Part shown: positions 46,761-56,963 of the stretch, piece by piece
Numbering within the stretch: the first letter of the stretch is position 1
Layout: every line of letters begins with the position of its first letter
Program-made: the position numbers and the translations under genes
Source of the DNA: Bifidobacterium eulemuris
Lineage (GTDB): Bacteria; Actinomycetota; Actinomycetes; Actinomycetales; Bifidobacteriaceae
Reading direction: 5' to 3'
Length of the DNA stretch: 64,000 bases
Assembly: GCF_014898155.1 (NCBI RefSeq)
Contig: NZ_CP062938.1
Coordinates: 1,302,001-1,366,000, forward strand
Notes under the pieces: model-generated
Database searches by the model: none
Told to the model about the DNA's origin: nothing
Seen by the model: only the letters and a program-made list of their open reading frames with translations

Positions 46761-47726
46761 TCAATCGGCCAGATGCCAGCATGCGCCGATGGCATTGCGC
46801 TTGGATCGGCGCGCGTACCCCGCGATGCGAATGGCGGTCCATCCGACGGCGAGCACGGCCACGGCGATCCACAAGGCGATGGTGCGCGCGTCATACAGAT
46901 CGGTCGGGTCGGGCGCGGGATCCGGAATGCTCACCCGATGGCCGGAAACCAACAGCCGGTGCGTGTTCACACCATACGGCGTGCACGTCATCAACGTCAC
47001 CCGATCCTCCCCCGGAACGATGGTCAGCAGCGAATCGTCATCCGGCTCGATCACACTGACGCGATCCACCTCATAGCCGAGCGTCTCCCCCATCACCTCG
47101 ACATAGAAGAAATCTCCCACCACCAGCTCATCGATACGCGTGAACATCAACGCCTCCACCAAGCCACGATGCCCGGTGACCACACTATGCGTCGACTCGC
47201 CGCCCACAGGCAGCGACGTGCCATACAAATGCCCCGCACCACGGGCCAACACGCTTTCGCTGGTGCCGTGGTAGATCGGCAGCTCGATGGAAACCTTCGG
47301 AATGCGAATCGTCCCCATCACCCCATCGCCGGCATCCAGCTGCGACTGGTAGTCCTCATCTCGGGAGGCCGCGGAATCATCCTCGCCGGAAGCCGCCGAC
47401 CCACCGGTCTGCGAGCTGAAAGGGTCGCCCGCCTCCCCCAATACCGACTGGCCACGCTCCACCAGACGCGCGTTGTAGTCGCGCGCCGCGGCCAGCGTCT
47501 CCTCGGCTTGGGGGTACGGCCAGCCCTCCACCTGCTGGGAGGCCCGCGCCGACGTGGTGGCCGACGCGCGGGCCGAACTCCACTGCAATACGAGCGGATA
47601 TCCTGTCACCACGACGGCCGCGGCCAACAGCGCGGCGATGATGGCGCGCATCGCCGCCACCTGCCGTCGCAGTCGCCGCCGCCGCGCTACGATATCGGTG
47701 ATATCCAGGGCCTCTTCAAAAGTCAT
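46761..47726 (-). CDS. Class C sortase of pilus locus 2
   Basis: The 321-aa membrane enzyme polymerises pilins. It has an N-terminal membrane helix, the lid motif DPF (EAGDPFSS), the catalytic His in VVTGHRGL, the catalytic Cys in LMTCTPYGVN, the Arg in HRLLVSG, and a C-terminal helix (ALWIAVAVLAVGW). All class C traits are intact. The start overlaps the upstream HTH gene by 4 nt. Confidence 0.93.
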   Translation of the reverse strand: MTFEEALDITDIVARRRRLRRQVAAMRAIIAALLAAAVVVTGYPLVLQWSSARASATTSARASQQVEGWPYPQAEETLAAARDYNARLVERGQSVLGEAGDPFSSQTGGSAASGEDDSAASRDEDYQSQLDAGDGVMGTIRIPKVSIELPIYHGTSESVLARGAGHLYGTSLPVGGESTHSVVTGHRGLVEALMFTRIDELVVGDFFYVEVMGETLGYEVDRVSVIEPDDDSLLTIVPGEDRVTLMTCTPYGVNTHRLLVSGHRVSIPDPAPDPTDLYDARTIALWIAVAVLAVGWTAIRIAGYARRSKRNAIGACWHLAD

Positions 47727-48190
47727 GCCATCGGCTCGCGGACAAGACGCAACCGGGAGAGCTCCTGCTCCAACTCATGGATGTGCAACGACTGCTGATA
47801 GATGATCAGGTCTCGCAGATCGACTTTTTTGCCGCCCGAATTCGGCAGGGCGACTCGAGTGACATCGTACGGCGACACGTTCTCGACGATGCTTGAGTAC
47901 GTCGGGCTCGTGTTGCTGTTGATTCTCAGTTGCGCCTCGTCGATGAGGTCCGGCGACCGCTTCCAGCGCGCAAGACATCGTTCGATGCGTTTGGGCCCCA
48001 CCAGCGACGGATCGAGACCGACCTGGCGGAAGATGGCCGACGGCGATTCCCCGGACAGATAGGCGCGCAGGCAGTCGACTTTGAAATCGTGGGTGTAGCT
48101 GATACGGGTGCTGGTGACATGGCTCACCACCGGTAGCACACTGAGGTATGCCATTTCTTCCGGGGTGAACATGCGGCGGTTGCGAGACAT
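47723..48190 (-). CDS. HTH protein within the pilus operon
   Basis: The 155-aa protein contains an OrfA-like helix-turn-helix region (HDFKVDCLRAYLSGESPSAIFRQVGLDP, LVGPKRIERCLARW) and a C-terminal helix likely to be a coiled coil (QSLHIHELEQELSRLRLV). It resembles HTH proteins near transposases, but lies in the pilus operon between backbone pilin and sortase and overlaps the sortase by 4 nt. It may regulate the operon or be a domesticated IS gene. Start: AAAGGA before ATG 48190. Confidence 0.7.
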   Translation of the reverse strand: MSRNRRMFTPEEMAYLSVLPVVSHVTSTRISYTHDFKVDCLRAYLSGESPSAIFRQVGLDPSLVGPKRIERCLARWKRSPDLIDEAQLRINSNTSPTYSSIVENVSPYDVTRVALPNSGGKKVDLRDLIIYQQSLHIHELEQELSRLRLVREPMA

Positions 48191-48278
48191 GACACATCCT
48201 TTCTGTTTGCCGCCTACGCACGCGCGGGATGAATGCGCACCACCCATCCCGCACATGTCGTCGAATCCGAATCGTCCG

Positions 48279-50000
48279 TCAGGCGCGCAGAGCCTTCTTG
48301 GTGCCGCGCATCTTGACGTACACCGTGGCGGCAGCGCCCACCAGCAGCAGTCCGATCACGGAGAACAAGGCGACTCCGGCACCGCCGGTCAACGGCAGCT
48401 CGGTCAGGTTCTTGACGTTGGCTACGGTAATGTTCACAACCGGGGACTGGCCCGGATATTCGGTGATCGTGCTGCTGGTCAGCGAGGCAAGCCCTCCCAT
48501 ATTGTCGGTCAGCTCATACACGACCTGAGTGACTTCCCGAGCCTCGTTCACGCCGTCAAAGGTCGGCGTGATGATGACCTCGAGATCCTTGTCCAACGGA
48601 TTGAGGATATGGTCCGTAGGGGCCTTGGTCTCCTCGACCGTGTAGGTGGTACCGCTCTCGTCAGCGTCCAGACCTTCGAACGTCACCAAACCGCCATTCT
48701 TGGAGGTCGCGGTGGCGACGGTGGTACCGTCGGAGTCCTTGAGGGCGAACTCGGCACCGTCAAGCGTACCGCCAGTGGTCTTGTCGGTCTTCTTCAACAC
48801 CAGCGGGAAGTTGAATACCTTCTTGCCCGGGCCGGGGATCGTGGTGAGCGTGCTGTTGTCGTACGGATCATTCGGAATCTGGATATACGGGCTGTTCTTC
48901 ACACCATCCAACGGCAGCTGGGCGTGCACGGTAGCCAGATAGGTGACGACCACTTCGGCACCCTGCAGCGTGAAGACGTTGAATTTGCCGTCGTTGGCTG
49001 TGTCTTTGGTCTGGTCATAGCCGTTCTTCCGCACATACGAGGACAAATCGATGTCAAACTTCACAGCAGCGTTGTCGAGGTCCGTCGTCGGATCACCATT
49101 CGCATCGTAGTAGGTCAGCGTGTAGTCAGTGCCAGCAAGCTCTGCGTTATTCACCTTGACCACAACGGAGCCACTCTTATAGGAGATCATGCTCGGAGCA
49201 TACTGGGAGTCGAACTGATCGCCTACCTTGAACTGGAACGTGCGTGCCAAGCCGCCCGCGTAAGTAGGAATCTTGGTCGTAAGCGTGTACGACGCATCCT
49301 TGTTCACCGCGACGGTTTCGTCGGCGATTGTCTTGTTGATCGTGTCCACGGAGTTCTTCATGTTGATTGTGCCGGTGGACAGGTCGTTGGCGGTGCAGGA
49401 CTGGGCCGCGAGCCACTCGGTACCTACAAGCATTGCGAGACTCTTCGAAGAGCTGGTGCTGCCATTTGTAACCGCTGCGTTGTCCACAATCAGATACAAG
49501 CCTGGGGAGGTCATTGTGAGTTTGGCGGTCTTATCACTAATAGTGATGTTATCGGAAAGAACGTCGCTCAGGGTTAGACTTTTTTTCAGCGAATCGGCGA
49601 AGGCACGGGAGGATCCCAAACCCCACGTATCCTTTGTGCCGGTCTGGTCAAGCAGATCGCCTTCCTGAACGGCCCACGACAGTAGATCACCGGAAGTCGG
49701 CAGAGTGCCCTCTTCGACGCCTGCGGCGATCAAGGCGCTCTTAATCGATGCAGCGGCGACACCAGTAGTGGTTTTCACACCGGCGACACCATTGTCGGCG
49801 GTGTAATCGCCGATTTTCGCATACTTGAAGGTATGCGATGTCAGCTGAGCCGCATTTTCCGCATTAATCGTGATCGTGGATGCGGTCGGCAACGTCACCG
49901 TGCAGGGATCCGCCGCATTGGCGGTGGTTGCGCCGATCGTTAGACCGGCGAGCATCGTTGCTGCGGCGGCGATGCCGGCGAATAGTTTTCTCATCTTCAT
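48279..50000 (-). CDS. LPLTG backbone pilin of locus 2
   Basis: The 573-aa major pilin has a signal peptide (LFAGIAAAATMLAGLTIGA), an N-terminal D1-like domain, two Cys (DPCTV and AQSCTAND), a beta-domain with the E-box-like TYTVEETKAP, and the sorting signal LPLTG followed by a hydrophobic helix and basic tail. It matches SpaH/FimA-type pilins. AGAGGG lies before the start; Met3 is an alternative. It is polymerised by the sortase two genes downstream. Confidence 0.93.
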   Translation of the reverse strand: MKMRKLFAGIAAAATMLAGLTIGATTANAADPCTVTLPTASTITINAENAAQLTSHTFKYAKIGDYTADNGVAGVKTTTGVAAASIKSALIAAGVEEGTLPTSGDLLSWAVQEGDLLDQTGTKDTWGLGSSRAFADSLKKSLTLSDVLSDNITISDKTAKLTMTSPGLYLIVDNAAVTNGSTSSSKSLAMLVGTEWLAAQSCTANDLSTGTINMKNSVDTINKTIADETVAVNKDASYTLTTKIPTYAGGLARTFQFKVGDQFDSQYAPSMISYKSGSVVVKVNNAELAGTDYTLTYYDANGDPTTDLDNAAVKFDIDLSSYVRKNGYDQTKDTANDGKFNVFTLQGAEVVVTYLATVHAQLPLDGVKNSPYIQIPNDPYDNSTLTTIPGPGKKVFNFPLVLKKTDKTTGGTLDGAEFALKDSDGTTVATATSKNGGLVTFEGLDADESGTTYTVEETKAPTDHILNPLDKDLEVIITPTFDGVNEAREVTQVVYELTDNMGGLASLTSSTITEYPGQSPVVNITVANVKNLTELPLTGGAGVALFSVIGLLLVGAAATVYVKMRGTKKALRA

Positions 50001-50172
50001 GAGAACCCTCTCTTCCTATATTTTTCTTCTTATAAACAGCGGTGGGAGCCCACACAACACCATCGGCAAACTCCAGAACGCGGGAAAACAACACATCCGC
50101 GCACCTTTACCGCCGCAAATCTTCAAACTCTGTATTCAGTTATTCGTCTTCGCTAGCCAGAGGCCGAACGCC

Positions 50173-53100
50173 TCACACGGTGAGATTCGACCAACTGTTG
50201 CGGCGGCACCACGCGCGATAGGCCAACCACACCAGCACCGAAGCGCCGACCAAGGCAAGACCCCACAGCAGCCACTGGCGTCCAGTAGTCCCGCCCGTAA
50301 ACGGCAAAGACAAGGACGCCTGCTCAAAAGAGTTCGTGAATGCAGCAACGTGCACGGAGATTTCCTGATCCCCGTCCGTCCGGGTCTCGGGATCAACTGG
50401 TTCGTTCACAGCTACGCCCGCGTCATTCACGGTACGAACTAACGATGGAGTAGCACTTACGTGCCACCCATTCTTCTGGTAACGTTCAGCGCGCACTGTA
50501 TAGGTATATTCCGCCTGCGAATAGGTCATACCCTTGATTGAGTCTTCATCGGCCGGATGAATCTCACGTATCGTATATGTGAAGTCCATCTGGTTATACC
50601 ACGCATTGTTAATCTTGAACGCACCGTATGAAAACTTGAATTCACCGAATGACGCAATGTTCGAGTTTCCTGTTTCCGGTTTGGTCACAGTGACCCGACA
50701 AGTGCGTTTGCTGCGATCACAGGACACATTGTCCCCTTCAGGCAACAACAGAACTCTGTCGGAGAAATCATAGGTTTTATTATCACTAGATGTCGCCGTC
50801 ACACCCGTAGCCGTAATCTCAAAGACAAACTCACCTTCCTCCCAGCCAGATTCGCCGGATACAATCTTCTTTACGTCCAATGAAGTGGCCGTATTTCGGT
50901 CGGGTTTCGGTTCATTTTTCACCATCACAGTTGTGGTCCCAGAGAACAAGTTATCCAGTACCGTATCGTTCAGGTCTTGCTTGTTTGCGCCACTCACACC
51001 GAGATCGTCATTTTGATAAAGCTGCCGAATCATGAGATTCGACCAACCTATATCATTCTCCAATGTGACGGACTTGAAATCGAGATCACCTGTCACCGAT
51101 TCGCCAATCGGTCTATACTGAAGCACCGCGTGCCCAGGTTCAGCATCATAAGTCAAATTAAGACGAAGATCCTGACTAGTTTCCGACTTCGTCCAGTCCG
51201 TACTATCAGACGGCGTCTCCGAGCTCGGCAATGTCTGCAGCGTGGCCGTGATGTCAGTCAGCGTGCGATCAATTTGATTAGGAGCCGCATATTCCACCAA
51301 GGTCCGAATCAGTGAACCCACACCTTTTCTCACACGAAACTCATCATTTTCGTCGCGAGCATCTGCATACACACCTTGATTGGTCACAATGACTTTGACG
51401 AGTCTCTTAGTCCACTTATATGAGTCGTCTAGATCAGTGGACTCTTGCAAATAGTATGTACCATTCTCCAGTATGCCGCTGGAGGTGGAGGGGAACACCG
51501 CGGCACTATGCAAAAGCACCTTGGAAGAATCAGCGCCATTCAAGTCACTGACTCTCAAATCCGAGGTTGTAGTCGCGGTGTCATAGGGCTGAGCGCCAGC
51601 CTTAATTGTAGGATTATCCGAATAGGGGTTTTCGACGTCATCCTCTTTGTACAGATTGAATGTGGCAGTTAGGCTCTCACCGAGATTGGTGAGAGGATCC
51701 CAGTTCTCGTCGGTCTTCTGTACGAACAAGCGGTTTTTGACGTTTGGCACATTCAAGTTCAGAGAGAACTGTCTGACCCACTTTTCGCCATCCTTTTTGC
51801 TCTCGATGTACAAACGCGAGGTGTTCGTTGCATCGGCATCCTCAAGCTGTTTTGCGCTAGTGAAGTAGTAGGCGACGGTGTACTCAGTATTGCCCCGCTC
51901 ACTATCGGCAAGCAGGCTGTAGTATTTTTTGATATCGCCGGGCAATTCAGTAATATTGGCCTGATACGCGCCCATCGAAGACACAGTGAACTTATACGCG
52001 GCACCATTTTTCGCTGCGTTGGCCACGTCCCCTATGCCTTTAATTGGAGTGGTCTGATAACCATCTAAGGCAGTACCTGATATCACACTCCAGTTATCGG
52101 ACTGAGTCAGTCCATCTACGCCGTCTCCAGTGTACTTGAGGACCACCGCAAACAAAGTGCCTTGGGCGATGGCGGAAGAATCGATTTTACCACCGGCTTC
52201 TGTGGAGCTATTGCCTATCTTGTATATGACATCCGGCGCAGTCACCAAAACACCCGCATTCGCATAGGCACCGGTTTTCCAGATGTTGTAGTCCGCTGTT
52301 TCGGAAGTGATATAACCGCCGAATTGACTACCTTCCTCGGGAGGATGATAGTTCAGCTGCATCTCTCCCACGGCACGATAGCCGTCCGGAATTTTTATTT
52401 CCTTCAACACGTAGTTCGTATAGCTGGTATCTTGATATATCCCATCAAATGAGAGTGGTCTATTCGGTTTATTTGGATCCATCAACAACAGCTCGCCATT
52501 GGAATCCGTTTCGCCAGAGGCGACTTCATGACGTTCATTATTGGCATCGACACCATATAGCTCAAATCCCACGCCAGAGATGGCGTTGCCGGACTGATCG
52601 ACCTTGGTGATTTTGCTCTGTGGAACCGTGACCAGATTGAATTTCAATGCTAGATTGGAGTCTTGCGCACCACGTTCCAGATAAAAGACCTTAAGCGTAT
52701 GGTATGTGCCATCGGCGAACGTGTAATGGCTACTGCTACCTCCCACTTCTTGCCAATCATCCGTGGAAGAACCGACTCCAAACGCCTCATCAAGGAATTC
52801 GACCGTCTTCCGCCCCTCCTTGAATGAACCGTCTTTGTTCAAGGCATTGCCGTAAGTGATCGTTCCGGTTTTGAAATCGATCGTGACGCCAACAGGATCA
52901 TGGATACCACCTAGGTCGGCTACCAGCACGCCGTCGATGTAAATCCATACGTCATCGTCGCCGGCGAACTCGTAGGTCATGTTATTGCCGCCCACTGTGC
53001 CACCGGTCGGCTGAATGAACCGCGTGGACATCGTCAAACCGAAATGATGGTTCCATGTAGAGCTATTGGACAAGGCGAGATTCGTTTTTTGGACCAATTC

Positions 53101-53779
53101 CCCATTTTCATCGATATCGAATACTTGACTGGCGGTATTGAAGGGGAAGAACTGGGTACCGCTCATCACGCCGGTGCCGCCACTGGTGATGGCACCTTCC
53201 GTGTACAAATCGAACTTGTTGGTCTCTTCGTTGTAGGACGCGAAGTTCTTCTTGCTGTCGTAGTAGTAATAGCCTTGACTATCAACCTGCAACAAGTTAC
53301 CCACATTCCCGTAGGCCTTCATTCCATCCTCATCCGTCGTGGTCCTCGATGTATCAAACAGATACTGCAACGACTCCGTTGAAGAGCTCACCTCGCCAGA
53401 CAACCAATTCTTCTCGGCCTTGTCGCGGAACATCACGTAATCATCGATGCCCGTTGTTTCACTTGTCTTGTTGTTGGCGATACCGGTCAGATTAGGATAG
53501 CCCTCATCATTGAGTGTGCTCGAAACGATACCTTTGCGAGGGCCGCCTCTCTCATATTTCCAGCTATCAGCGTTCTGCCCCTGCTTGTCTGACTCGCCAT
53601 TGATATACGGAGGGTCATCGAGATTCTCACGCGTACTGTTTCCCGTCCAGAAATTCGCATAGCCATAGTCCGGCACGCCCGTGCACTCAACCGGAACCTT
53701 TATGACGTTGCCACTCTCGTCTTTTTTGTTTTCCGTGCAGTAAAAATGATCTTTAGGGTTGGAGTTGGTCGAAAACTTC
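50173..53779 (-). pseudogene. Pilus tip adhesin, 3' part (interrupted)
   Basis: The frame has about 1200 codons with no start codon of its own. It encodes fibro-slime/PA14-like domains (MTYEFAGDDDVWIYIDGVLV), several Cna-B-like domains (FELYGVDANNERHEV, YVLKEIKIPDGYRA), and the sorting signal LPFTG near the end followed by helix and RR. It begins after the CTTC target duplication (KFSTNSNPKD), exactly where the 5' part stops (INKDHALK). Together they would form the tip pilin of locus 2. Confidence 0.9.
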
Positions 53780-55255
53780 CGAGGTTCGTCATTAATAAGT
53801 GAGCGCGTAATCGTTGTTCGTTTGTCGTAATGGGTGAGCGCGAAACGGTGCCTGCGATCTATTTGTCGTTTTGTCCGGCGTCGGCGCGCATGCGTTCGAT
53901 CGCCTTTCCCAAGTATCCCATGTCCAGGCCGGCGCGGCGGGCCATCGCCTCGGTGCGGTCCCGGCTGACGCGTTCGAGTTCGTCCTGGATGACGGCGATC
54001 TCGCGGTTGAGGCGGGCGGGGTTGGTGGCGGCGATGATCCCCTCGATGCGGCGGCGGGCGTCGTCGACGACGTATCCGCCGCCCCCGGCGGCGCGGTCGG
54101 CGGCGTCGTGCTCCAGCACGCGCGCCCACGGGGTGCGGGGCTCGTCGTACACGGTCTTCCTGCGCCCGTCGCGCCCCTGGTCGACGCGCACGGGCTTGCG
54201 GGTGGGCGTGAACAGGTTCAGCAGCACGTAGGTCTTCGCCCACAGCCGGTTGAGCAGCTCGCGCTGCTGCGCGGTGTCGTAGCGCCAGTGGAACGCGTAT
54301 TTCCTGACGACGTGGTTGTTGCGCGACTCGACGGTGGCCTGGTCGTTCTTCCTGTACGGGCGGCTGCGGGTCTGTTCGATGTCCTGTTCGAGCAGCCAGT
54401 CGACGAGCTCGTCGTTGATGAACTCGACGCCGTTGTCGGAGTCGAAGCAGGTGACGGGAAACGGGAAGAGCGGCAGGGCGGTGGCGACCGCTGCCTTGAT
54501 GTTGGATTTGGCATTGTTGCGGGCGGTGACGTTCACGGTCCAGTTCGTCGCGTAGTCCACCATCGTCAGGGTGCGGGCGAACTCGCCCTTCATGCTGGGC
54601 CCGCAGTGGGCCACGGTGTCTGCCTCGGCCAGGCCGGGAACGCGGATTGTCTCGTCGGTGCATTTGCGGATCCTGATCGAGTTGCGCATGTGCTCCGCGG
54701 CCGGCCGGGTCAGCGACGCGCCCTTCGGCATGGCGGCCTGTTTGAGCGGTCTGAGCCGCCGGTCGATGGTCGACGGACTCATCGCCAGCACCTGGTCCAG
54801 CGCGTCGCCGTCGATGCCGTCGAGCTCGCCGTTCGCCAGGAGCGCGGGAATCCACTGGTCGAACATGGCCTTCATGTACGGGCCGCACGGCATGCCCATG
54901 AGCAGCCACAGGCGCTCCAGCAGCCGCTGCGCGCCCGCGTCGTACTTCGGCCGCCTGCCCCGCGCCGCGCCTTTCACGGGTTTCTCCCTCTCCGCCTGCG
55001 TGAGCAGCCGCCGGGCGGTGGACCTGCCCATCCCGACGGCCTCGAGGCGGTCGAGGATCTCGCCCTTCTGTTTCTTGTCGCCCTTGGCGTACTCCGCCTT
55101 GAACCTGTTCGTCAGCCGTTTTCTCGTGGCCATGTCCAGTCTGCCTTCCATAAGGCAAGCATCCCCGCGAACGACGCGGGCCGCGCGGGATTTCGCGCTC
55201 ATTATTTATGACGAACGGAATCCAATTTCGCGCTCAAACATTACGACGAACGTCG
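53780..55255 (-). mobile_element. 1476-bp insertion sequence
   Basis: The ends are CGAGGTTCGTC... and, inverted, CGACGTTCGTC.... Each end contains two copies of a motif ending TGAGCGCG, about 36 bp apart. CTTC flanks both sides (53776-53779 and 55256-55259) as a 4-bp target duplication. One transposase gene fills the element. I do not assign a family. Confidence 0.88.
53859..55133 (-). CDS. DDE transposase with integrase core
   Basis: The 424-aa protein starts with a helix-turn-helix-type basic region (RLTNRFKAEYAKGDKKQKGE, GMGRSTARRLL) and has an rve-type catalytic core with likely Asp in MVDYATNW, Asp in CFDSDNGVEF and Glu in KNDQATVESRNN. It should cut and join the IS ends. ATG 55133 is favoured because GGAAGG lies upstream; Met at 55151 is possible. 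Confidence 0.85.
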   Translation of the reverse strand: MATRKRLTNRFKAEYAKGDKKQKGEILDRLEAVGMGRSTARRLLTQAEREKPVKGAARGRRPKYDAGAQRLLERLWLLMGMPCGPYMKAMFDQWIPALLANGELDGIDGDALDQVLAMSPSTIDRRLRPLKQAAMPKGASLTRPAAEHMRNSIRIRKCTDETIRVPGLAEADTVAHCGPSMKGEFARTLTMVDYATNWTVNVTARNNAKSNIKAAVATALPLFPFPVTCFDSDNGVEFINDELVDWLLEQDIEQTRSRPYRKNDQATVESRNNHVVRKYAFHWRYDTAQQRELLNRLWAKTYVLLNLFTPTRKPVRVDQGRDGRRKTVYDEPRTPWARVLEHDAADRAAGGGGYVVDDARRRIEGIIAATNPARLNREIAVIQDELERVSRDRTEAMARRAGLDMGYLGKAIERMRADAGQNDK

Positions 55256-56028
55256 CTTCAGCGCATGATCTTTGTTGATGTACTTATCATAGGAATTGTC
55301 TGACCGCTGATTCGCCGCAGTCCAATAGTCGAATAGGTTAATCGTCGTGCCTGCGGGAGACACCGTGTCTTTGACAAGGAACTCATCAAAATCACTATCC
55401 GTCAGCTGAGTGTCAGCCACGATGGTCGCATCATCCTGCTGGTCGATGGCGTTCGCATCAGAGCCACTGTCGTTCGACAAATCGGAATCATCCGTGTTAG
55501 ACTCATCCGCCGCGCCAGAACCATCGCCCGAGGTGCCATCGTCACCATCAGAGCCTTCGGATTCGTCTGCATTGCCGGCATCATCGCCGGCGTCTCCGGT
55601 GGACGTGTCTCCGTCAGGCGTAGTATCGGTGGTTTGGCCCGGTTGGGAATCCTGGTTCTGGTCGGTCGTGTCAGTCGTTCCGGCCGATTCGGTCGTGTCA
55701 GTTGAGTCAGTCGAGCCACTCGTGTCAGTCGTATCGGTTGCATCGGCCTGACCGTTGGCGGTCTGATCGGTCTGGTCGGTCTGGTCGGACTGGTTGGTCT
55801 GATCGGACTGGTTGGTCTGATCGGTCGGTGTGATTACGGTTTGAGTCTGTTCACCGCTATTCTCATCGCCAGGGTTGGCCACGGCGATGGCCGCTCCCGA
55901 GCACAGTGCGACGGCGAGCGCAGCCGCCGTCAACGATGCCGCAAGACGATACCCCCCCCCCTATTGAATTTCATCCCAAGCCAGGCGCTGCTGTGTTTGC
56001 AGGAATCCGTCGACTTTCCGTGCTTCAT
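55256..56028 (-). pseudogene. Pilus tip adhesin, 5' part, phase-off
   Basis: ATG 56028 has AGGGGA upstream. The reading frame meets a G10 tract (plus-strand C10 at 55952-55961). With 10 G it runs to a TGA within nine codons. With 11 or 8 G it would continue into the hydrophobic signal peptide (LAASLTAAALAVALCSGAAI) and a long Thr/Asp/Ser-rich segment of about 200 residues, then INLFDYWTAANQ and stop at the IS. The long acidic low-complexity segment resembles a cell-wall-spanning or stalk region. Confidence 0.82.
55952..55961 (-). repeat. G10 homopolymer, slippage site
   Basis: Ten G on the coding (minus) strand lie 22 codons after the putative start of the tip adhesin. A change to 11 or 8 restores the frame. 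Confidence 0.85.
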
Positions 56029-56376
56029 TGCGCTTCCCCTGTCTTACAGCCTCATATCAACAAACACCCCCATACTACCCCTTGACCCTCAGACTTCGGC
56101 CACCCTACAACGCATCCACAGCCCCCGAAATATGCGCAAAAACACGTACCCTCCGCTGCAATTCCCCCGAAGAGCGCATTCCCCCGTTCAGCGGGTGTTT
56201 TCTCGATGAGGCGTCTCATCGCAGTCGCATAGACATTCGATGCAGCGCTTTTTCGAAATTCCAAACCCGCCCGAAGCGGCGATTTTCAGAATTTGCCCAA
56301 TCACGCCCCCCCCCCCCCGTCGCGGACGGCAACATCATCACATCACCAACGATCGCGTCACTCATCAACGATCACG
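56029..56376. promoter_or_regulatory. Upstream region of pilus locus 2
   Basis: This 348-bp region should hold the promoter of the locus 2 operon. A 13-base C tract (G13 on the minus strand) is at 56306-56318, and TGACGTGATCGTTGATGAG-like short repeats lie next to it. No clear -35/-10 pair is visible. Confidence 0.45.
56306..56318 (-). repeat. G13 homopolymer
   Basis: Thirteen C on the plus strand, G on the transcribed direction of the pilus operon. It lies about 280 bp upstream of the tip adhesin ATG. Confidence 0.85.
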
Positions 56377-56643
56377 TCACAGGGCGCTGAGATCCACCTC
56401 ATAGGTCATAGCCTGCGGCAAGGCCGGCGGTTGGATGAACATGCTCATGTACAGCGGCAAATAGATGATGGCACCATCCTGCCTGACATTGCTTTTGCTG
56501 AGCACATACGCTTGGCCGATCCCCCATTCCGGCACGGCAAGCACGTTGTTCAACGCCTTATGCGAAGTCCAATCGTTACCGGATTTCACCTCGATTGGCA
56601 GCACCTCACCCCCCGACTGCACAACAAAGTCAATCTCCCCGTA
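56377..56643 (-). pseudogene. DUF4143 ATPase remnant
   Basis: Only about 85 C-terminal residues remain: EKRYGEIDFVVQSGGE, LPIEVKSGNDWTSHKAL and YLPLYMSMF. No Walker motifs or start codon are left. The remnant's first codons (EKRY) coincide with the first unit of the GAAAAACGTTAC repeat array. Confidence 0.8.
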
Positions 56644-56885
56644 ACGTTTTTCTTATACCGGAAGTACTCTCTGTAACGTTTTTCGCGTGATTGAAGGGTC
56701 ATTCTGTAACGTTTTTCGCGTGAATGGAGGGTTATTCTGTAACGTTTTTCTCAAAAAAATAGTGTTGTTTGTAACGTTTTTCCTGAGATTGGGCTTGACC
56801 GTCGTAACGTTTTTCAAAACTTCACGGTGGGTGCCGGCTCGCATGGGGTACCGGAATTGCAGTTGATCGCCGTACCGTTTTTCAA
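56641..56885 (-). repeat. Seven-copy GAAAAACGTTAC array, period 32-33 bp
   Basis: GTAACGTTTTTC (plus strand) begins at 56641, 56673, 56706, 56739, 56771 and 56804, with a one-mismatch copy at 56873. Spacings are 32-33 bp, and the last is double. The intervening bases vary. A frame encoding RKTLQ repeats exists on the minus strand but breaks at the 32-bp spacings. Confidence 0.85.
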
Positions 56886-56963
56886 CAACTACGCGGCAAG
56901 AGTCGCCGTATGGCGGTTTGCGCCATGCGGCGTCACGGTCGGCACGCGACGATGACGGCTCGA

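Noticed and set aside
50173..55158. Single 1661-codon gene
   Set aside because: The N-terminal third reads the IS in the wrong frame; only the part downstream of the target duplication is pilin sequence.
56653..56844. 63-aa ORF with RKTLQ repeats
   Set aside because: It is the translation of the 33-bp repeat array and breaks where spacing is 32 bp; no family or ribosome site.
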